Counted from the first letter of the stretch, positions 40,742 through 50,832 are shown. The stretch: 64,000 nucleotides of DNA from Emcibacter nanhaiensis (GCF_006385175.1 NZ_VFIY01000015.1:250501-314500); one strand, 5' to 3'. Numbers and translations are program-made. Notes: a model not told the origin generated them from the sequence alone.

Positions 40742-41800
40742 TTGGGCAATCTTGCGCCAGTCCACCAGCTTGAAGTTCTGGTTTTCCTCGGGCAGGGTGT
40801 TGAAGCCGTCCTGGGCCATGAATACGCCCTGGGGATAGCCGGGCAAAGGGGTGCTGAGCGCTTCCAGGCCGTCGGTTTCCTGGGAGCCGTCAATGCCGGT
40901 CTCCGGATCATCCACCACCTCGAAAGAGCCCACATAGTCATAACCATTGTCCCGGTCGAACAGGGCGTAAGTGTTGCTGCCCTGGCTCGAGGCGACAAGG
41001 TAACCCTTGTCCGCTTTGGTGTGATACAGGGCCAGGCCTTCCACATCGGCGGTCAGGGATTTGTTGTCGATCAGGCGGACCAGCTGGCGGTGTTCATCGG
41101 ATTGGGGCTCGGCGTTATATTTCCAGATGCCGGTATTTTCCTCGCCGATGTAAAGCTCGCCGGTCTTGTCGTCGGCCACACAGCCTTCCGTCTGGTCACC
41201 GACGGTGAATTGACGGACGGTTTCGAGCCCGACCTTGCCGTCCTCAGTGGCGACCAGCTTCCATTGCTTGTAGTCACCGAAGTCCTTGTCATTGGCAAAG
41301 ACATAAAAATTGCCGTCCCGGGTGCTGTGATACATGCACAGACCGTAAGGGTCCTCGAAGCCGGTGGCCTGCACGCCGTTGGCCACATTATAAAGTTCCG
41401 TGGTGTCCGGGTTAATGGCGTAAAGGCTGATGCTGTTGTTGGTGCGGTTGGTGCTGGCGACGACGGTGACGTTGCGGCCGGCCAGGTCAAAGCCGTCTCT
41501 CAGGTCGACGTTGTTCATGCGTCCGTCGGGCAGGAACTGCACAATTTCGCCTTTCAGGTCATAGACATAAAGGCCGGATTTTTTCTGGGTGCCGATAATG
41601 CGGCTCTGTTCGGGATCCGCCGGATTGACCCAGATGGCCATGTCGTCGGCGGCGTCGCCGCCGGTTTCAACAGCGGGGGTTTCCATGGCGGCGGTGACTT
41701 GTACCGGACCGGTGTCCTTTCCGGGGGCAGTTGTTTGTTCTCCGCAGGCGGCGAGAAAAGCAAGCGGAAGCAGGCAGGCAGTAAGTCCGGTAGGTTTCAT
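40721..41800 (-). CDS. Beta-propeller phytase-like lipoprotein
   Basis: A 359-residue exported lipoprotein (lipobox LAAC near residue 19). The mature part follows the beta-propeller phytase (BPP) pattern: DDMAIWVNPADPEQSRIIGTQKKSGLYVYDL, NNVDLRDGF, DPYGLCMYH, EGCVADDKTGELYIGEE, TADVEGLALYHT and TDGLEALSTPL. These strands carry the acidic residues that bind calcium and phytate in known enzymes. It releases phosphate from inositol hexaphosphate outside or in the periplasm. It is divergent from a TonB receptor gene. ATG 41800 gives the signal peptide; AGGA precedes it. Confidence 0.88.
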   Translation of the reverse strand: MKPTGLTACLLPLAFLAACGEQTTAPGKDTGPVQVTAAMETPAVETGGDAADDMAIWVNPADPEQSRIIGTQKKSGLYVYDLKGEIVQFLPDGRMNNVDLRDGFDLAGRNVTVVASTNRTNNSISLYAINPDTTELYNVANGVQATGFEDPYGLCMYHSTRDGNFYVFANDKDFGDYKQWKLVATEDGKVGLETVRQFTVGDQTEGCVADDKTGELYIGEENTGIWKYNAEPQSDEHRQLVRLIDNKSLTADVEGLALYHTKADKGYLVASSQGSNTYALFDRDNGYDYVGSFEVVDDPETGIDGSQETDGLEALSTPLPGYPQGVFMAQDGFNTLPEENQNFKLVDWRKIAQALKLRP

Positions 41801-41979
41801 ATTCTGATCGTCCTGATGTCTGAATAGCGTAGTAAACGGATTAGTTTGGAATTTGAGAGTAATTCTCATAAATAATACACCCAAGTGTTACAGCATTGTA
41901 ACATTGGAAAAATAAACCCGTTGGAAATGAAAATCAGTATTTGTCTTACAAAAGTCTCCAATCAATTACGGGTGGAAAA

Positions 41980-44787
41980 ATGATCAAAAGAAATTCTTTC
42001 AAGTCCCTTCTCCTGGCCACAGCGCTTTCCGTCACCACAGTGGGCTCGGTTGCCGCTGCTGCCGACTTCACCGGCACGGTGCTGGAAGGCTCCGAACGCT
42101 ATGCCCTGGAAGGCGCCATTGTTGAAATCAGGTCCGAGGGCCTGCGGACCACCACCGATACCGACGGCCGGTTCCGGTTCCGCGGCCTGGCCGCCGGTAC
42201 CTACGAGGTGAACATCTCCTACGTCGGGACCAAACCGGTGACCCGCACCATCACCGTCGGTGAAGAGAATGTCAGCCAAATGTTTATCTTCGGTCAGGAC
42301 GACCTGGAAGAGATCGTGGTGACCGGCCTGCGCGGCAGCATGAACAGCTCCCTCAACAAACAGCGCGCCGCCGACAATATTGCCAACTATCTGTCCGCTG
42401 ACGCCGCCGGGAACTTCCCGGACCAGAATATCGCTGAAGCCGCCCGCCGCCTGGTGGGTCTGTCCATGGAGACGGACCAGGGTGAAGGCCGCTTTGTGAT
42501 TGTGCGCGGCATCGACCCGAACCTGAACTCCACCAACATCAACGGTGTTTCCCTGCCGTCACCGGAAGGGGACGAGCGCAAGGTGGCGCTGGACGTGATC
42601 CCGTCCGAACTGCTGGAAACCATGCAGGTGACCAAATCCGCCACCCCGGACATGGACGGCGACTTCATCGGCGGTAATATCGATGTGAAAACCATTTCCG
42701 GCTTCGACAAGGACAAACGGCTGATCAAGCTGAAAGCGGAAGGCAGCTACAACAAGCTGCAGGACAAGCTGAGCCCGAAACTGTCCGCCACCTATGCCGA
42801 CCAGCTCAGTGAAAAAGTCGCCATTGCCGCGTCCGTGAGCTGGCAGGAGCGCAAGCACGGCGCCGACAACAAGGAAGTCGACGGCGGCTGGAAAGACAGT
42901 GACGATGCCGATAACGAAATCGGTGAACTCTATCCCGCTGAAATGGAACTGCGCGACTATGCCGTCACCCGCGAGCGCTTCGGCGCGGCCCTGAATATCG
43001 ATTTCCGCCCGAGCGATGACACCAATCTTTACCTGCGCTCCCTGTATAGCAGCTTCAAGGATACCGAGCTGCGCCAGCGCACCGAGGTTAAATTTGAGGA
43101 CGGCGAATTCGCCGACGGTGCGGACGAAGTGGGTCCGGAAATCTATTTCCTGGAAGCCAAGGCCGACCGCGACCTGAAGGACCGCATCGAAACCCAGAAA
43201 ATCATCTCTACTGTTCTCGGCGGGGAAACCTTCCTGGACAATTGGAGCTTCGAATACAGCGTTGCCTACGCCCATTCCGAAGAGCGTGAGCCGGACCGTC
43301 TGGACACCGACTTCAAATCCGACGAGCGGGTGAATGTGGGTGTGGATATTTCCGATCCGTTACTGCCGTTTGGTATCTTTGCCTCTGACGCAGATCGCGC
43401 CCTGTTTACGGATCCCGGCAATTATGAGCTGGATTCCATGGAATATTCCGACAACATCACCGAAGATGACGAATGGGCCTTCAAGCTGGACGTGCGCCGG
43501 GATCTGGAGATTGGCGGCAACCAGGGTTACATCAAATTCGGTGGTAAATATAAGACCCGCGAAAAAAACCGTGATAACACCTTCCTGGTCTACGAAGACC
43601 TAGGTGACTTCACCATGGCCGATTTCCTGACCGATGTGGACTATGGTCTCGACGGCACCCAGGGCGGCATCGGTGCCGACAACCAGGCGCTGCGCGACCA
43701 TTATTTCGCCAACGTAGGCAGTTTCGAGCTTCAGGAAGACGACACCACGCTTGGTTCCGAAGCACTGGACTATACCGCCAATGAAGACATCATTGCCGGT
43801 TATCTGATGGGCAGCGTTGATGTGGATAACCTGCGGGTTGTCGCCGGTGTCCGCGTCGAACATACCGACTATGACGCCACGGCGAATGAGGTAATTGTCG
43901 GTGACGAGTTCTCCGTCACAGAAGTTGCCGGTGAAAACAGCTATACCGACTGGCTGCCGAGCATCAACCTGCGTTACGACTTCGACGGCAGCAATGCGGT
44001 CCTGCGGGCCGCTTACTATAAATCTGTTGTTCGTCCCAAGATCGGCGACATGGTGCCGAGCGGCGCCATCGAATCCGAGGATGATGACGGTGAAATCATC
44101 CGTGAGGGTGAACTGGGCAACCCGAACCTGGATCCCTACCGCGCCCACAACTTTGACCTGGGCATCGAATGGTATCCCAACAACGACTCCATCGTTTCTG
44201 CCGGGTTCTTCCACAAGGAAATCAAGAACTTCCATTTTGACCAGGTGTTCGAGGATACTACTCTCAATGGCATCGAGTTTGCTGAAGTGGTGCAGCCGCA
44301 GAACGGTGAGGATGCCACAGTCACCGGCATCGAGCTGAACTACCAGCAGACCCTGTCCATGCTGCCGGCCCCGTTCGACGGGATTATTGTCGGCGCCAAC
44401 TATACCTACACCGACAGTGAAGGTCAGTATCTCAACGGTGATGGCGATCTGGTGGATGTACCGCTGCCGAAAACCTCGGAGCATGTGGCCAATGGCATCG
44501 TCGGTTACGAGAAGGACGGCTTCTCCCTCCGCGCGGCGCTCAGCTACCGCAGCGAGTATCTCGATGAGGTCAACGAAGGCGACGGTGACCGTTATGTGCT
44601 CGGCCGCACCCTGCTGGATGTGACCGCCAGCTATGAAGTGACTGAGAACGTCAAAATCTACGGCGAAGTGTCCAACCTCACCAACGAGAAATGGACTGCG
44701 GTTTACCGCACTGAAGACGGCGACCGGATGATGCAGTATGATGAATTTGACATGACCATTAACTTCGGCGTCAAAGCCAAGTTCTGA
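41980..44787 (+). CDS. TonB-dependent receptor with N-terminal carboxypeptidase-regulatory-like domain
   Basis: A 935-residue outer-membrane receptor. After a signal peptide (cleavage near VAAAAD) there is a CarboxypepD_reg-like domain (about 27-100: FTGTVLEGSERYALEGAIVEIRS, GRFRFRGLAAGTYEV), a TonB box-like LEEIVVTG, a plug domain (about 110-230: GRFVIVRGIDPNLNSTNINGVSLPS) and a 22-strand barrel ending in FGVKAKF with a terminal Phe. The plug resembles those of carbohydrate or phosphate-ester receptors of marine proteobacteria. Divergent phytase suggests it imports phytate, an inositol phosphate or a related product (inference). A GGTGGAAAA site precedes the ATG. Confidence 0.93.
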   Translation: MIKRNSFKSLLLATALSVTTVGSVAAAADFTGTVLEGSERYALEGAIVEIRSEGLRTTTDTDGRFRFRGLAAGTYEVNISYVGTKPVTRTITVGEENVSQMFIFGQDDLEEIVVTGLRGSMNSSLNKQRAADNIANYLSADAAGNFPDQNIAEAARRLVGLSMETDQGEGRFVIVRGIDPNLNSTNINGVSLPSPEGDERKVALDVIPSELLETMQVTKSATPDMDGDFIGGNIDVKTISGFDKDKRLIKLKAEGSYNKLQDKLSPKLSATYADQLSEKVAIAASVSWQERKHGADNKEVDGGWKDSDDADNEIGELYPAEMELRDYAVTRERFGAALNIDFRPSDDTNLYLRSLYSSFKDTELRQRTEVKFEDGEFADGADEVGPEIYFLEAKADRDLKDRIETQKIISTVLGGETFLDNWSFEYSVAYAHSEEREPDRLDTDFKSDERVNVGVDISDPLLPFGIFASDADRALFTDPGNYELDSMEYSDNITEDDEWAFKLDVRRDLEIGGNQGYIKFGGKYKTREKNRDNTFLVYEDLGDFTMADFLTDVDYGLDGTQGGIGADNQALRDHYFANVGSFELQEDDTTLGSEALDYTANEDIIAGYLMGSVDVDNLRVVAGVRVEHTDYDATANEVIVGDEFSVTEVAGENSYTDWLPSINLRYDFDGSNAVLRAAYYKSVVRPKIGDMVPSGAIESEDDDGEIIREGELGNPNLDPYRAHNFDLGIEWYPNNDSIVSAGFFHKEIKNFHFDQVFEDTTLNGIEFAEVVQPQNGEDATVTGIELNYQQTLSMLPAPFDGIIVGANYTYTDSEGQYLNGDGDLVDVPLPKTSEHVANGIVGYEKDGFSLRAALSYRSEYLDEVNEGDGDRYVLGRTLLDVTASYEVTENVKIYGEVSNLTNEKWTAVYRTEDGDRMMQYDEFDMTINFGVKAKF

Positions 44788-44807
44788 TCAGGATAATCTG
44801 AGGAAGA

Positions 44808-44837
44808 AGCCCCGGATCGAAATCCGGGGCTTTTTTT
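44808..44837 (+). terminator. Terminator after the TonB receptor
   Basis: AGCCCCGGAT-CGAA-ATCCGGGGCT followed by seven T; its T tract reaches the last codon of the convergent dehydrogenase gene. Confidence 0.92.
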
Positions 44838-45969
44838 ATTTTGCGAGCCGTTCGACCGAGATGTCGCTCTGTTTGAGGCCGAAACCGATAATGTCCTCCG
44901 GCAGGCCCTTGCCCTGGCAGAGCGAGGCGGTGATCCGCCCCAGCGCCACGGCAGTCTTGATGCCGAATCCGCCCTGGCCGGCGAGCCAGAAGAAGCCGTC
45001 CGCATCGGGGGCGAATCCGGCCACCGGATGATGGTCGGCCACATGGCTCCTGAGCCCGGCCCACTGATGGTCGATTTTCTTGACCGGTCGGCCGATGGCC
45101 TGCTCCAGGTAATGGGCCGCATAGGCCACGTCCATTTCCTCCGGCCGGGCGTCGCAGGGTTCGGACCGGGTCTCGTCCATGGGCGAGACCAGCAGCTTGC
45201 CGGCGTCCGGCTTGAAATAAAAAGTATCCTGCGCCTCGGTGACAAACGGCCAGTCGTCGACCGTGACGCCTTCCGGCGGGTCCACCAGGATGGCGGTGCG
45301 GCGCAAGGGCTGGATGCCGATCGGGGCGGCTCCGGCCATCCGGGCCACTTCGTCGACCCAGGCGCCGGCGGCATTGACCACAATCGGCGCCGTATAGCTG
45401 CCGGTCGGGGTGTCGACCTGCCAGTTCTTGCCGACACGTTCAATGGCTTCCGCCGGAGAATCGGTGATGACCTCGCCACTCCGGGCCCGCAGGCCACGCA
45501 GGAAACCTTCATGCAGGGCATGCACGTCCATGTCGGCGATGTCCCGTTCCAGCAGCGCCTTTTCCAGGAACGGTTCGGTCATCAGCGGTATACGCCCGAG
45601 AATTTCCTCCCGGCCGAGCCAGGTCACATCGTCGGTGACCCGGGCGAGGTCGTCATGCAGTTTGTCCAGCGGCTTGAGGTCTTCCCGGTCGCAGATGAAC
45701 AGATGTTCCCGCGGGTGCAGCAGGGCATGTTCGGAAAATCCCTTGGGCGGATTTTTCAGAAAGTCGGTGCTGCCCAGCACCAGGGCGCGCAAAACCGGAT
45801 CGCCCTGGCCGTAGGTGGAGCTGTAGACCGCAGCGGAGCGCCCGGTGGTGTGATAGCCGGGCTGGCTTTCCCGCTCCAGCAGGAAGACCTTGCCCAGCTT
45901 GGACAGTTCATAGCCGGCGCCGGCGCCGGCGATTCCCCCGCCGATAATGATGAAATCTGCGTGTTGCAT
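44836..45969 (-). CDS. FAD-dependent D-amino-acid dehydrogenase, DauA-like
   Basis: A 377-residue DAO-fold oxidoreductase. The ADP-binding motif is IIGGGIAGAGAGYELS, followed by LLERESQPGYHTTGRSAAVYS; later VVNAAGAWVDEVARMAG, FYFKPDAGKLLVSPMDE, WAGLRSHVADHHPVAGF and FWLAGQGGFGIKTA, where the last motif binds the flavin. Residue for residue it is close to Pseudomonas D-arginine dehydrogenase DauA as I remember it (HSTGRSAA, GLRSFVADG, VAAQGGYGIQTS). It oxidises D-amino acids and passes electrons to the respiratory chain. ATG 45969 removes an unlikely N-terminal extension. Confidence 0.85.
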   Translation of the reverse strand: MQHADFIIIGGGIAGAGAGYELSKLGKVFLLERESQPGYHTTGRSAAVYSSTYGQGDPVLRALVLGSTDFLKNPPKGFSEHALLHPREHLFICDREDLKPLDKLHDDLARVTDDVTWLGREEILGRIPLMTEPFLEKALLERDIADMDVHALHEGFLRGLRARSGEVITDSPAEAIERVGKNWQVDTPTGSYTAPIVVNAAGAWVDEVARMAGAAPIGIQPLRRTAILVDPPEGVTVDDWPFVTEAQDTFYFKPDAGKLLVSPMDETRSEPCDARPEEMDVAYAAHYLEQAIGRPVKKIDHQWAGLRSHVADHHPVAGFAPDADGFFWLAGQGGFGIKTAVALGRITASLCQGKGLPEDIIGFGLKQSDISVERLAK

Positions 45970-46033
45970 CTCAGAGATATCCCTTTTTTTCCAAGCGGTA
46001 TCAAGCCCCGTCGGGCGGGTCAATAGCAATTCG

Positions 46034-46324
46034 TCATTTGCCGCGCCGGTTTTGCTCGGTGCGTTTGTAAAAATCGGCGGGTTTGCCCCGCAGCCATTGG
46101 CAGAAAGAGCGGATTTCCGCCTCGTCGCGCAGCTTTTCGATGCTGTGGAAATTGTGCTTCAGTTCCCGCTCGCTGTACAGGCTGTGGATCTTGCGGTGGC
46201 AGATGGCGTGCAACAAAACCACCTCCCGCCCGCCCAGCGACTTGGGGACCAGATGATGTTTCTCGACTCTCCGGCCCAGCGGCCGGTGGCACAGTAGGCA
46301 GATGTCAGCGGAGTCTTCTGTCAT
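46034..46324 (-). CDS. Small HNH-endonuclease-like protein
   Basis: A 96-residue protein with the HNH pattern CLLCHRPL (zinc pair), KHHLVPKSLGG with the catalytic His, and LHAICHRKIHSLY with the last zinc Cys and His. The family includes many small phage or toxin-type nucleases of uncertain role; no partner or antitoxin gene is adjacent. The start ATG 46324 gives a normal length. It lies 64 bases beyond the dehydrogenase start, likely in the same minus-strand unit. Confidence 0.78.
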   Translation of the reverse strand: MTEDSADICLLCHRPLGRRVEKHHLVPKSLGGREVVLLHAICHRKIHSLYSERELKHNFHSIEKLRDEAEIRSFCQWLRGKPADFYKRTEQNRRGK

Positions 46325-46528
46325 CGGACTATTATGCCCGGCCAGATGCCGCAGACAAGGAAGAATTATTATGCTGTAGCGCAATAAAAACAGAAGTAGA
46401 GTAATAAAATTTCAACCGATACCAAAGGATAGTAATTTTATTCTGGATTTTTGCCGGATATTTGCTAGTTTGGGGTAATGATATTGTGCAGTGCCGCAAT
46501 TTTGCTGCCGGTCAATAAATGAGGGAAA

Positions 46529-47578
46529 ATGATGCAGAAACCACCAAAGGATTTTTTCAAACCGCTGGCCATCGGCGCGCCGGAACCGTACCGCGAGATC
46601 CCCGTGGCGCTGGAGCGGATGATTCATTTCTTTCCGCCCCATGTGGAAAAAATGCGCGCCAAGGTGCCGGATATGGTCGGCCAGGTGGATGTGCTGCTTG
46701 GCAACCTGGAAGACGCCATTCCGGCCGACGCCAAGGAAGCGGCCCGGGCCGGCTTCATCGAAGTGGCGAAGGCTGTCGACTTTGGCAAGACCGGGCTCTG
46801 GACCCGGATCAACTGCCTCAATTCCCCCTGGATGCTGGAGGATGTGACCGAGATCGTCGCCGCCGTCGGCAACAAGCTGGATGTGGTGATGCTGCCCAAG
46901 GTGGAAGGCCCCTGGGATGTTCATTATCTGGATCAGTTGCTGGCCCAGCTCGAGGCCCGTAACGGGGTGACCAAGCCGATCATGATTCACGCCATCCTGG
47001 AAACCGCCCAGGGGGTGGACAATGTGGCCGCGATCGCCGCGGCCAGCCCGCGTATGCACGGTATTTCACTGGGCCCGGCCGACCTTGCCGCCAGCCGCGG
47101 CATGAAAACCACCCGGGTCGGCGGCGGTCATCCCTTCTATGGTGTGCTCGAGGATCAAAAAGGCGAGGGCGAGTCCCGCACCTTCTACCAGCAGGACCTG
47201 TGGCACTATACCGTGGCCCGTATGGTCGATGCCTGCATGACCTATGGCCTCAAGGCCTTTTACGGTCCGTTCGGCGATTTCTCCGATGATGCCGCCTGCG
47301 AGGCGCAGTTCCGCAATGCCTTTCTGATGGGCTGTGTCGGGGCCTGGTCGCTGCACCCGAAGCAGATCGCCATCGCCAAGAAGGTGTTCAGTCCGGATGT
47401 GGACGAAGTTTTGTTTGCCAAAAAGATCCTGGAAGCCATGCCTGACGGCACCGGCGCGGTGATGATCGACGGCAAGATGCAGGATGACGCCACCTGGAAG
47501 CAGGCCAAGGTCATGGTCGACCTGGCGAAACTGGTGGCGGAAAAGGATCCGGAACTGGGCGCCGCCTACGGTTTCTGA
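46529..47578 (+). CDS. HpcH/HpaI aldolase or citrate-lyase-beta family protein (Mcl-like)
   Basis: A 349-residue TIM-barrel lyase. Motifs are [13 protein letters not shown], the metal-binding [16 protein letters not shown] (Glu), [13 protein letters not shown] with the metal-binding Asp, and [20 protein letters not shown], diagnostic of the malyl-CoA lyase/CitE group. Members cleave (methyl)malyl-CoA or citramalyl-CoA to acetyl-CoA or propionyl-CoA. It is about 30 residues longer than Rhodobacter malyl-CoA lyase and has no glyoxylate-cycle neighbour, so the exact substrate is open. Ribosome-binding site GAGGG. It ends at a terminator. Confidence 0.82.
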   Translation: MMQKPPKDFFKPLAIGAPEPYREIPVALERMIHFFPPHVEKMRAKVPDMVGQVDVLLGNLEDAIPADAKEAARAGFIEVAKAVDFGKTGLWTRINCLNSPWMLEDVTEIVAAVGNKLDVVMLPKVEGPWDVHYLDQLLAQLEARNGVTKPIMIHAILETAQGVDNVAAIAAASPRMHGISLGPADLAASRGMKTTRVGGGHPFYGVLEDQKGEGESRTFYQQDLWHYTVARMVDACMTYGLKAFYGPFGDFSDDAACEAQFRNAFLMGCVGAWSLHPKQIAIAKKVFSPDVDEVLFAKKILEAMPDGTGAVMIDGKMQDDATWKQAKVMVDLAKLVAEKDPELGAAYGF

Positions 47579-47604
47579 CAACGGCTGATATCGAGAGTGT
47601 GGAA

Positions 47605-47630
47605 GGGGCCGGAAGAGCGGCCCCTTTTTT
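47605..47630 (+). terminator. Terminator after the HpcH/HpaI gene
   Basis: GGGGCCG/CGGCCCC with a six-base loop, then six T. Confidence 0.88.
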
Positions 47631-47650
47631 ATGGCTGACGGGAATTTATA

Positions 47651-47669
47651 ATTGATAATAATTATCAAT
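47651..47669. promoter_or_regulatory. Fur box (7-1-7 palindrome) over a sigma-70 promoter
   Basis: ATTGATAATAATTATCAAT is a perfect palindrome containing the Fur 7-1-7 core TGATAAT-A-ATTATCA. It overlaps the -35 (TTGATA, 47652-47657) and the spacer of a near-consensus promoter whose -10 TATAAT is at 47675-47680, 17 bases later. Fur bound here would block transcription of the gene at 47735 when iron is plentiful. Confidence 0.85.
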
Positions 47670-47734
47670 AGCATTATAATAATCCTTGCTCCCCGACAGG
47701 TAATAACTCCGATCACTCAGGAAGGCGGAACAAT

Positions 47735-48271
47735 ATGGATACAGTGGCATCGCATGACCGGGAAAAACTTGAACTTGTTGTAGATAACACCATCGGGAAA
47801 ACATCGTCGATTTTCGTTCAGTCGCACTGGAAAAAGCTCATGGTTCTGGGCAATGAAGCCCGGGAACAGGATAAAAAATGCCTTGCAAGGTTCTATTTTG
47901 AACGTGCCAACAGGGAAGCGGTTTCTGCGTTGACGGGCTTTGCGGAAGATCCCTTTATCGGTGCCCAGGAATTGTATGACCGGGCATCGGCGCATATCAT
48001 TGCCGCTGAGAATCTTGCCGACATTTATCTGAAGACCGGTGACAAGCAAAAGGTGCTTTCGGTGCTGATGCAGGCTTTTGACCGCTTGCTGGTGCTGGTG
48101 CAAAACAGGTCTTACGGGATGATTTACCGGCAGGTGCTGCTGGAGTGCCTCACCATCATGCTGGATTCCATGGTGGTGACTATGCGCTCCTGCGGCTGCT
48201 GTCCCCACATGATTGCCGATGTCATGGAGAGGGCCGGCAAGACGGCTTTTGATATAAGCCAGGAAAGCTGA
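47735..48271 (+). CDS. Fur-controlled hypothetical helical protein
   Basis: A 178-residue protein of unknown family, predicted wholly helical with TPR-like heptads (ARFYFERANREAVSALTGF, DRASAHIIAAENLADIYLKTGD, VLSVLMQAFDRLLVLVQ). A Cys-rich stretch RSCGCCPH sits near the C-terminus (about residues 153-160), which with one more cysteine upstream could hold a metal or Fe-S cluster. The only promoter visible carries a perfect Fur box, so it should be made in iron starvation. AGGAAGGCGG precedes the ATG. I do not recognise the family; it is a monocistronic unit closed by a terminator. Confidence 0.75.
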   Translation: MDTVASHDREKLELVVDNTIGKTSSIFVQSHWKKLMVLGNEAREQDKKCLARFYFERANREAVSALTGFAEDPFIGAQELYDRASAHIIAAENLADIYLKTGDKQKVLSVLMQAFDRLLVLVQNRSYGMIYRQVLLECLTIMLDSMVVTMRSCGCCPHMIADVMERAGKTAFDISQES

Positions 48272-48296
48272 CGGGATGCTATTGGCGGATAAAAAA

Positions 48297-48322
48297 AGAG
48301 CGGCCGGTGTGCCGCTCTTTTT
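48297..48322. terminator. Bidirectional terminator
   Basis: AGAGCGGC-CGGTGT-GCCGCTCT with A7 before and T5 after, between the Fur-boxed gene and the convergent acetate permease. Confidence 0.88.
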
Positions 48323-48340
48323 GTATATCCGGTGCCTGCC

Positions 48341-50017
48341 CTAGTGCTCAGCCGCCCCCGAGGCGCCGATGCCGGTCTCAGATCGCACCAGCTGCACATC
48401 GAACAGGGCCTTTTCCTGCTCCGCCCGCGCGCTCTTGTCGGTGACGGAGAACAGCCAGATCATGATGAAGGCCAGCGGCATGCTGTAGAAAGTCGGGTAG
48501 GCATGGGGGAAGATCGCTTCGTCGAAGCCCATGACGCCGACCCACACACCGGGGCCGAGGATCATCAGTACGACGGAGGAGACCAGGCCGATCACCCCGC
48601 CCCACACTGCGCCGCGGGTGGTCAGCCCCTTCCAGTACATAGCCAGGATCAGGATCGGGAAGTTGACGCTGGCGGCGATGGCCATGGCCAGCGAGGCGAC
48701 AAAGGCGATATTCTGGTTTTCGAAGGCGATGCCCAGCACCACCGAAATCGCGCCCAGCACAAAGGTGGAAATGCGCGAGACGCGGATTTCTTCCGTATTG
48801 CTGACGGTCTGCCCGTCCTTGAAGGTTTTGGCATAGAGGTCATGGGCCACGGTGGCGGCCCCGGCCAGGGTCAGCCCGGCGACCACCGCCAGGATGGTGG
48901 CGAAAGCTACGGCGGACATGAAGCCCAGCACCAGGTCGCCGCCGACGATGTGGGTCAGGTGCAGGGCCACCATATTGCCGCCGCCGATCAGCTTGCCGTC
49001 CGGCGTGTGATAGGCCGGGTTATTCATTACGAAGGTAATGGCGCCGAAACCGATGATCACGATCAGGATATAGAAATAGCCCATGATCGAAGTGGCGTAG
49101 AACACCGACTTGCGGGCGTCTTTGGCGTTGCGCACGGTGAAAAAGCGCATCAGGATATGGGGCAGGCCCATGATGCCGAACATCATGGTCAGGCCCAGTG
49201 AGATGATGGAGACCGGATTGTCCATCCATACGCCCGGCTCCATCAGCGCCTTGCCGCGCGGGTGGGTGTCGATGGCGCTCTGGAAAATGGCGGACAGGCT
49301 GAAATCAAAATGGGTCAGCACCGCGAAAGCGATGTAGGTGCCGCCGGCCAGCAGCAGGATCGCCTTGATCAGCTGCACCCAGGTGGTGGCCAGCATGCCG
49401 CCGAAGCTCACATACATAATCATCAGGAAGCTGACCAAAATTACCGCATAGACATATTCCATGCCGAATAATAGCTGGATCAGCTTGCCGGCGCCGACCA
49501 TCTGGGCGATCAGGTAAAACAGCACCACTGACAGGGAACCGATGGCAGACAGGGTGCGGATCGGCTTTTTGTCGAGCCGGAAGGACACCACGTCGACGAA
49601 GGTATAGCTGCCGAGGTTGCGGAGTCTTTCCGCGATCAGGAACAGGATCACCGGCCAGCTGGCCATCACGCCGACCGCCAGCAAGGTGGCGTCATAGCCG
49701 AAGGCGAACAGGGCGCCGGTAATACCGAGGAATGTGGCGGCGGACATAAAGTCGCCGGCGATGGCGGTGCCGTTCTGCCATGGCTTGATCCCGCCGCCGG
49801 CGGCATAGAAGTCTTCCTTGGTCTTGTTCTTGCGTGCCGCCCACCAGGTGATGCCGAGCGTGGCGAGCACGAAAACAAAAAACATGATGATGGCATGCAT
49901 GTTGAGCGGCTGTTTTTCCACCTCGCCCTCGATGGCGCCTCCGGCGGCCAGCAGCAGTTGAGGCGTGAAGATGATTGAGAGCGCGGACAGCAGGACCGAA
50001 AGCTTGAATTTACCCAT
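48341..50017 (-). CDS. actP: Cation/acetate symporter ActP
   Basis: A 558-residue sodium-solute symporter of the ActP class. Signal-like first helix, then about thirteen membrane helices with [53 protein letters not shown] and [22 protein letters not shown]. The combination with an upstream DUF485 gene and the [11 protein letters not shown] motif is typical of acetate permeases. It imports acetate or pyruvate using sodium or protons. It starts within the end of the DUF485 gene (8-base overlap), so the two are translationally coupled. Confidence 0.93.
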   Translation of the reverse strand: MGKFKLSVLLSALSIIFTPQLLLAAGGAIEGEVEKQPLNMHAIIMFFVFVLATLGITWWAARKNKTKEDFYAAGGGIKPWQNGTAIAGDFMSAATFLGITGALFAFGYDATLLAVGVMASWPVILFLIAERLRNLGSYTFVDVVSFRLDKKPIRTLSAIGSLSVVLFYLIAQMVGAGKLIQLLFGMEYVYAVILVSFLMIMYVSFGGMLATTWVQLIKAILLLAGGTYIAFAVLTHFDFSLSAIFQSAIDTHPRGKALMEPGVWMDNPVSIISLGLTMMFGIMGLPHILMRFFTVRNAKDARKSVFYATSIMGYFYILIVIIGFGAITFVMNNPAYHTPDGKLIGGGNMVALHLTHIVGGDLVLGFMSAVAFATILAVVAGLTLAGAATVAHDLYAKTFKDGQTVSNTEEIRVSRISTFVLGAISVVLGIAFENQNIAFVASLAMAIAASVNFPILILAMYWKGLTTRGAVWGGVIGLVSSVVLMILGPGVWVGVMGFDEAIFPHAYPTFYSMPLAFIMIWLFSVTDKSARAEQEKALFDVQLVRSETGIGASGAAEH

Positions 50018-50375
50018 CGGCTTTCTCCCCGGCGGCGTGCTCCTGCAGGAACTTTTTGCGGACCGGATCGAATTTTGTATTGGCCCACCAGGTATAGATG
50101 CCGGCGCAGATCATGCCGTTGATAATGACCAGGAAAACCAGCACCATGCCCCAGGTGACAATCCCGCCGTCAGAGACCGGCTGGCTGATCACAGGATCGG
50201 AAAAGGCCGTCAGCAGGATATAGAGGCCGTAGGGAATAGCGATCGCCAGGCTGAGCAGCAGGCTCCATTTCAGGCGCAGGCCGCACAGCCTTTTGAATTC
50301 CCGGTCAACGGATAATTTCTGAAGATATTGCTGTTGTGCGGCACTGCCGTACTCATCTGCCTTCTGGTCCGACAT
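50010..50375 (-). CDS. DUF485 membrane protein (YjcH-like)
   Basis: A 121-residue protein with two membrane helices ([20 protein letters not shown] and [23 protein letters not shown]) matching DUF485, the usual small partner of ActP. ATG 50375 begins MSDQKADEY; further in-frame residues upstream are unlikely. It is cotranslated with actP. Role in acetate uptake is unproven. Confidence 0.9.
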   Translation of the reverse strand: MSDQKADEYGSAAQQQYLQKLSVDREFKRLCGLRLKWSLLLSLAIAIPYGLYILLTAFSDPVISQPVSDGGIVTWGMVLVFLVIINGMICAGIYTWWANTKFDPVRKKFLQEHAAGEKADG

Positions 50376-50832
50376 ACTAAGCTCCCGAAAAATTATTTTA
50401 ATCTTATAGCATGGAAAGTCTGCTTCTCCGAGGCGCAAGAATACGCAGCTTTCGGTGCGGGTTCAAGGTTTCATTTGAAACTTATTTGCGGTTGAGGCCG
50501 GGGCGCAGGCGGGGTAACGCGCCCTTGATGACCGATATATAATCCGGCGCCACGTCAAATGGATAGGGGACAAGCACTCCGGCAACAGCCTGAGTCGGTT
50601 GTGAAACGGGGAGTATCGGAAAAAATATTTTATATATAAAAGAAAATATTGGAAATTTTTGAAGCCGGGAAATTTGTTGAAAAATAAAATAAAAGCAATA
50701 TGTTATGCAAATATAACTGTCTTTTGCTGTTCAAAATATAAAACAATACGGCATTTTATCTGGAAATATAAAATAAAATATATTAAGTTTAAAATAATTT
50801 GATGAACCCTTGGCTGTGAGAGGAACACTATC
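50376..50832. other. 457-bp AT-rich gap with a short palindrome, no gene
   Basis: The gap between the DUF485 gene and the monooxygenase fusion is strongly AT-rich from about 50600. A 14-bp palindrome GTTTCA-TT-TGAAAC lies at 50468-50481 near the DUF485 end. Nothing codes convincingly; it probably holds promoters for both sides. Confidence 0.5.

Noticed and set aside
46034-46324. HNH protein as part of a restriction or toxin system
   Set aside because: No methyltransferase, antitoxin, immunity or phage packaging gene is adjacent, so no system can be claimed.
50376-50832. Replication origin or attachment site in the AT-rich gap
   Set aside because: The gap has no DnaA-box cluster, no iterons and no nearby integrase or tRNA; AT-richness alone fits promoters.
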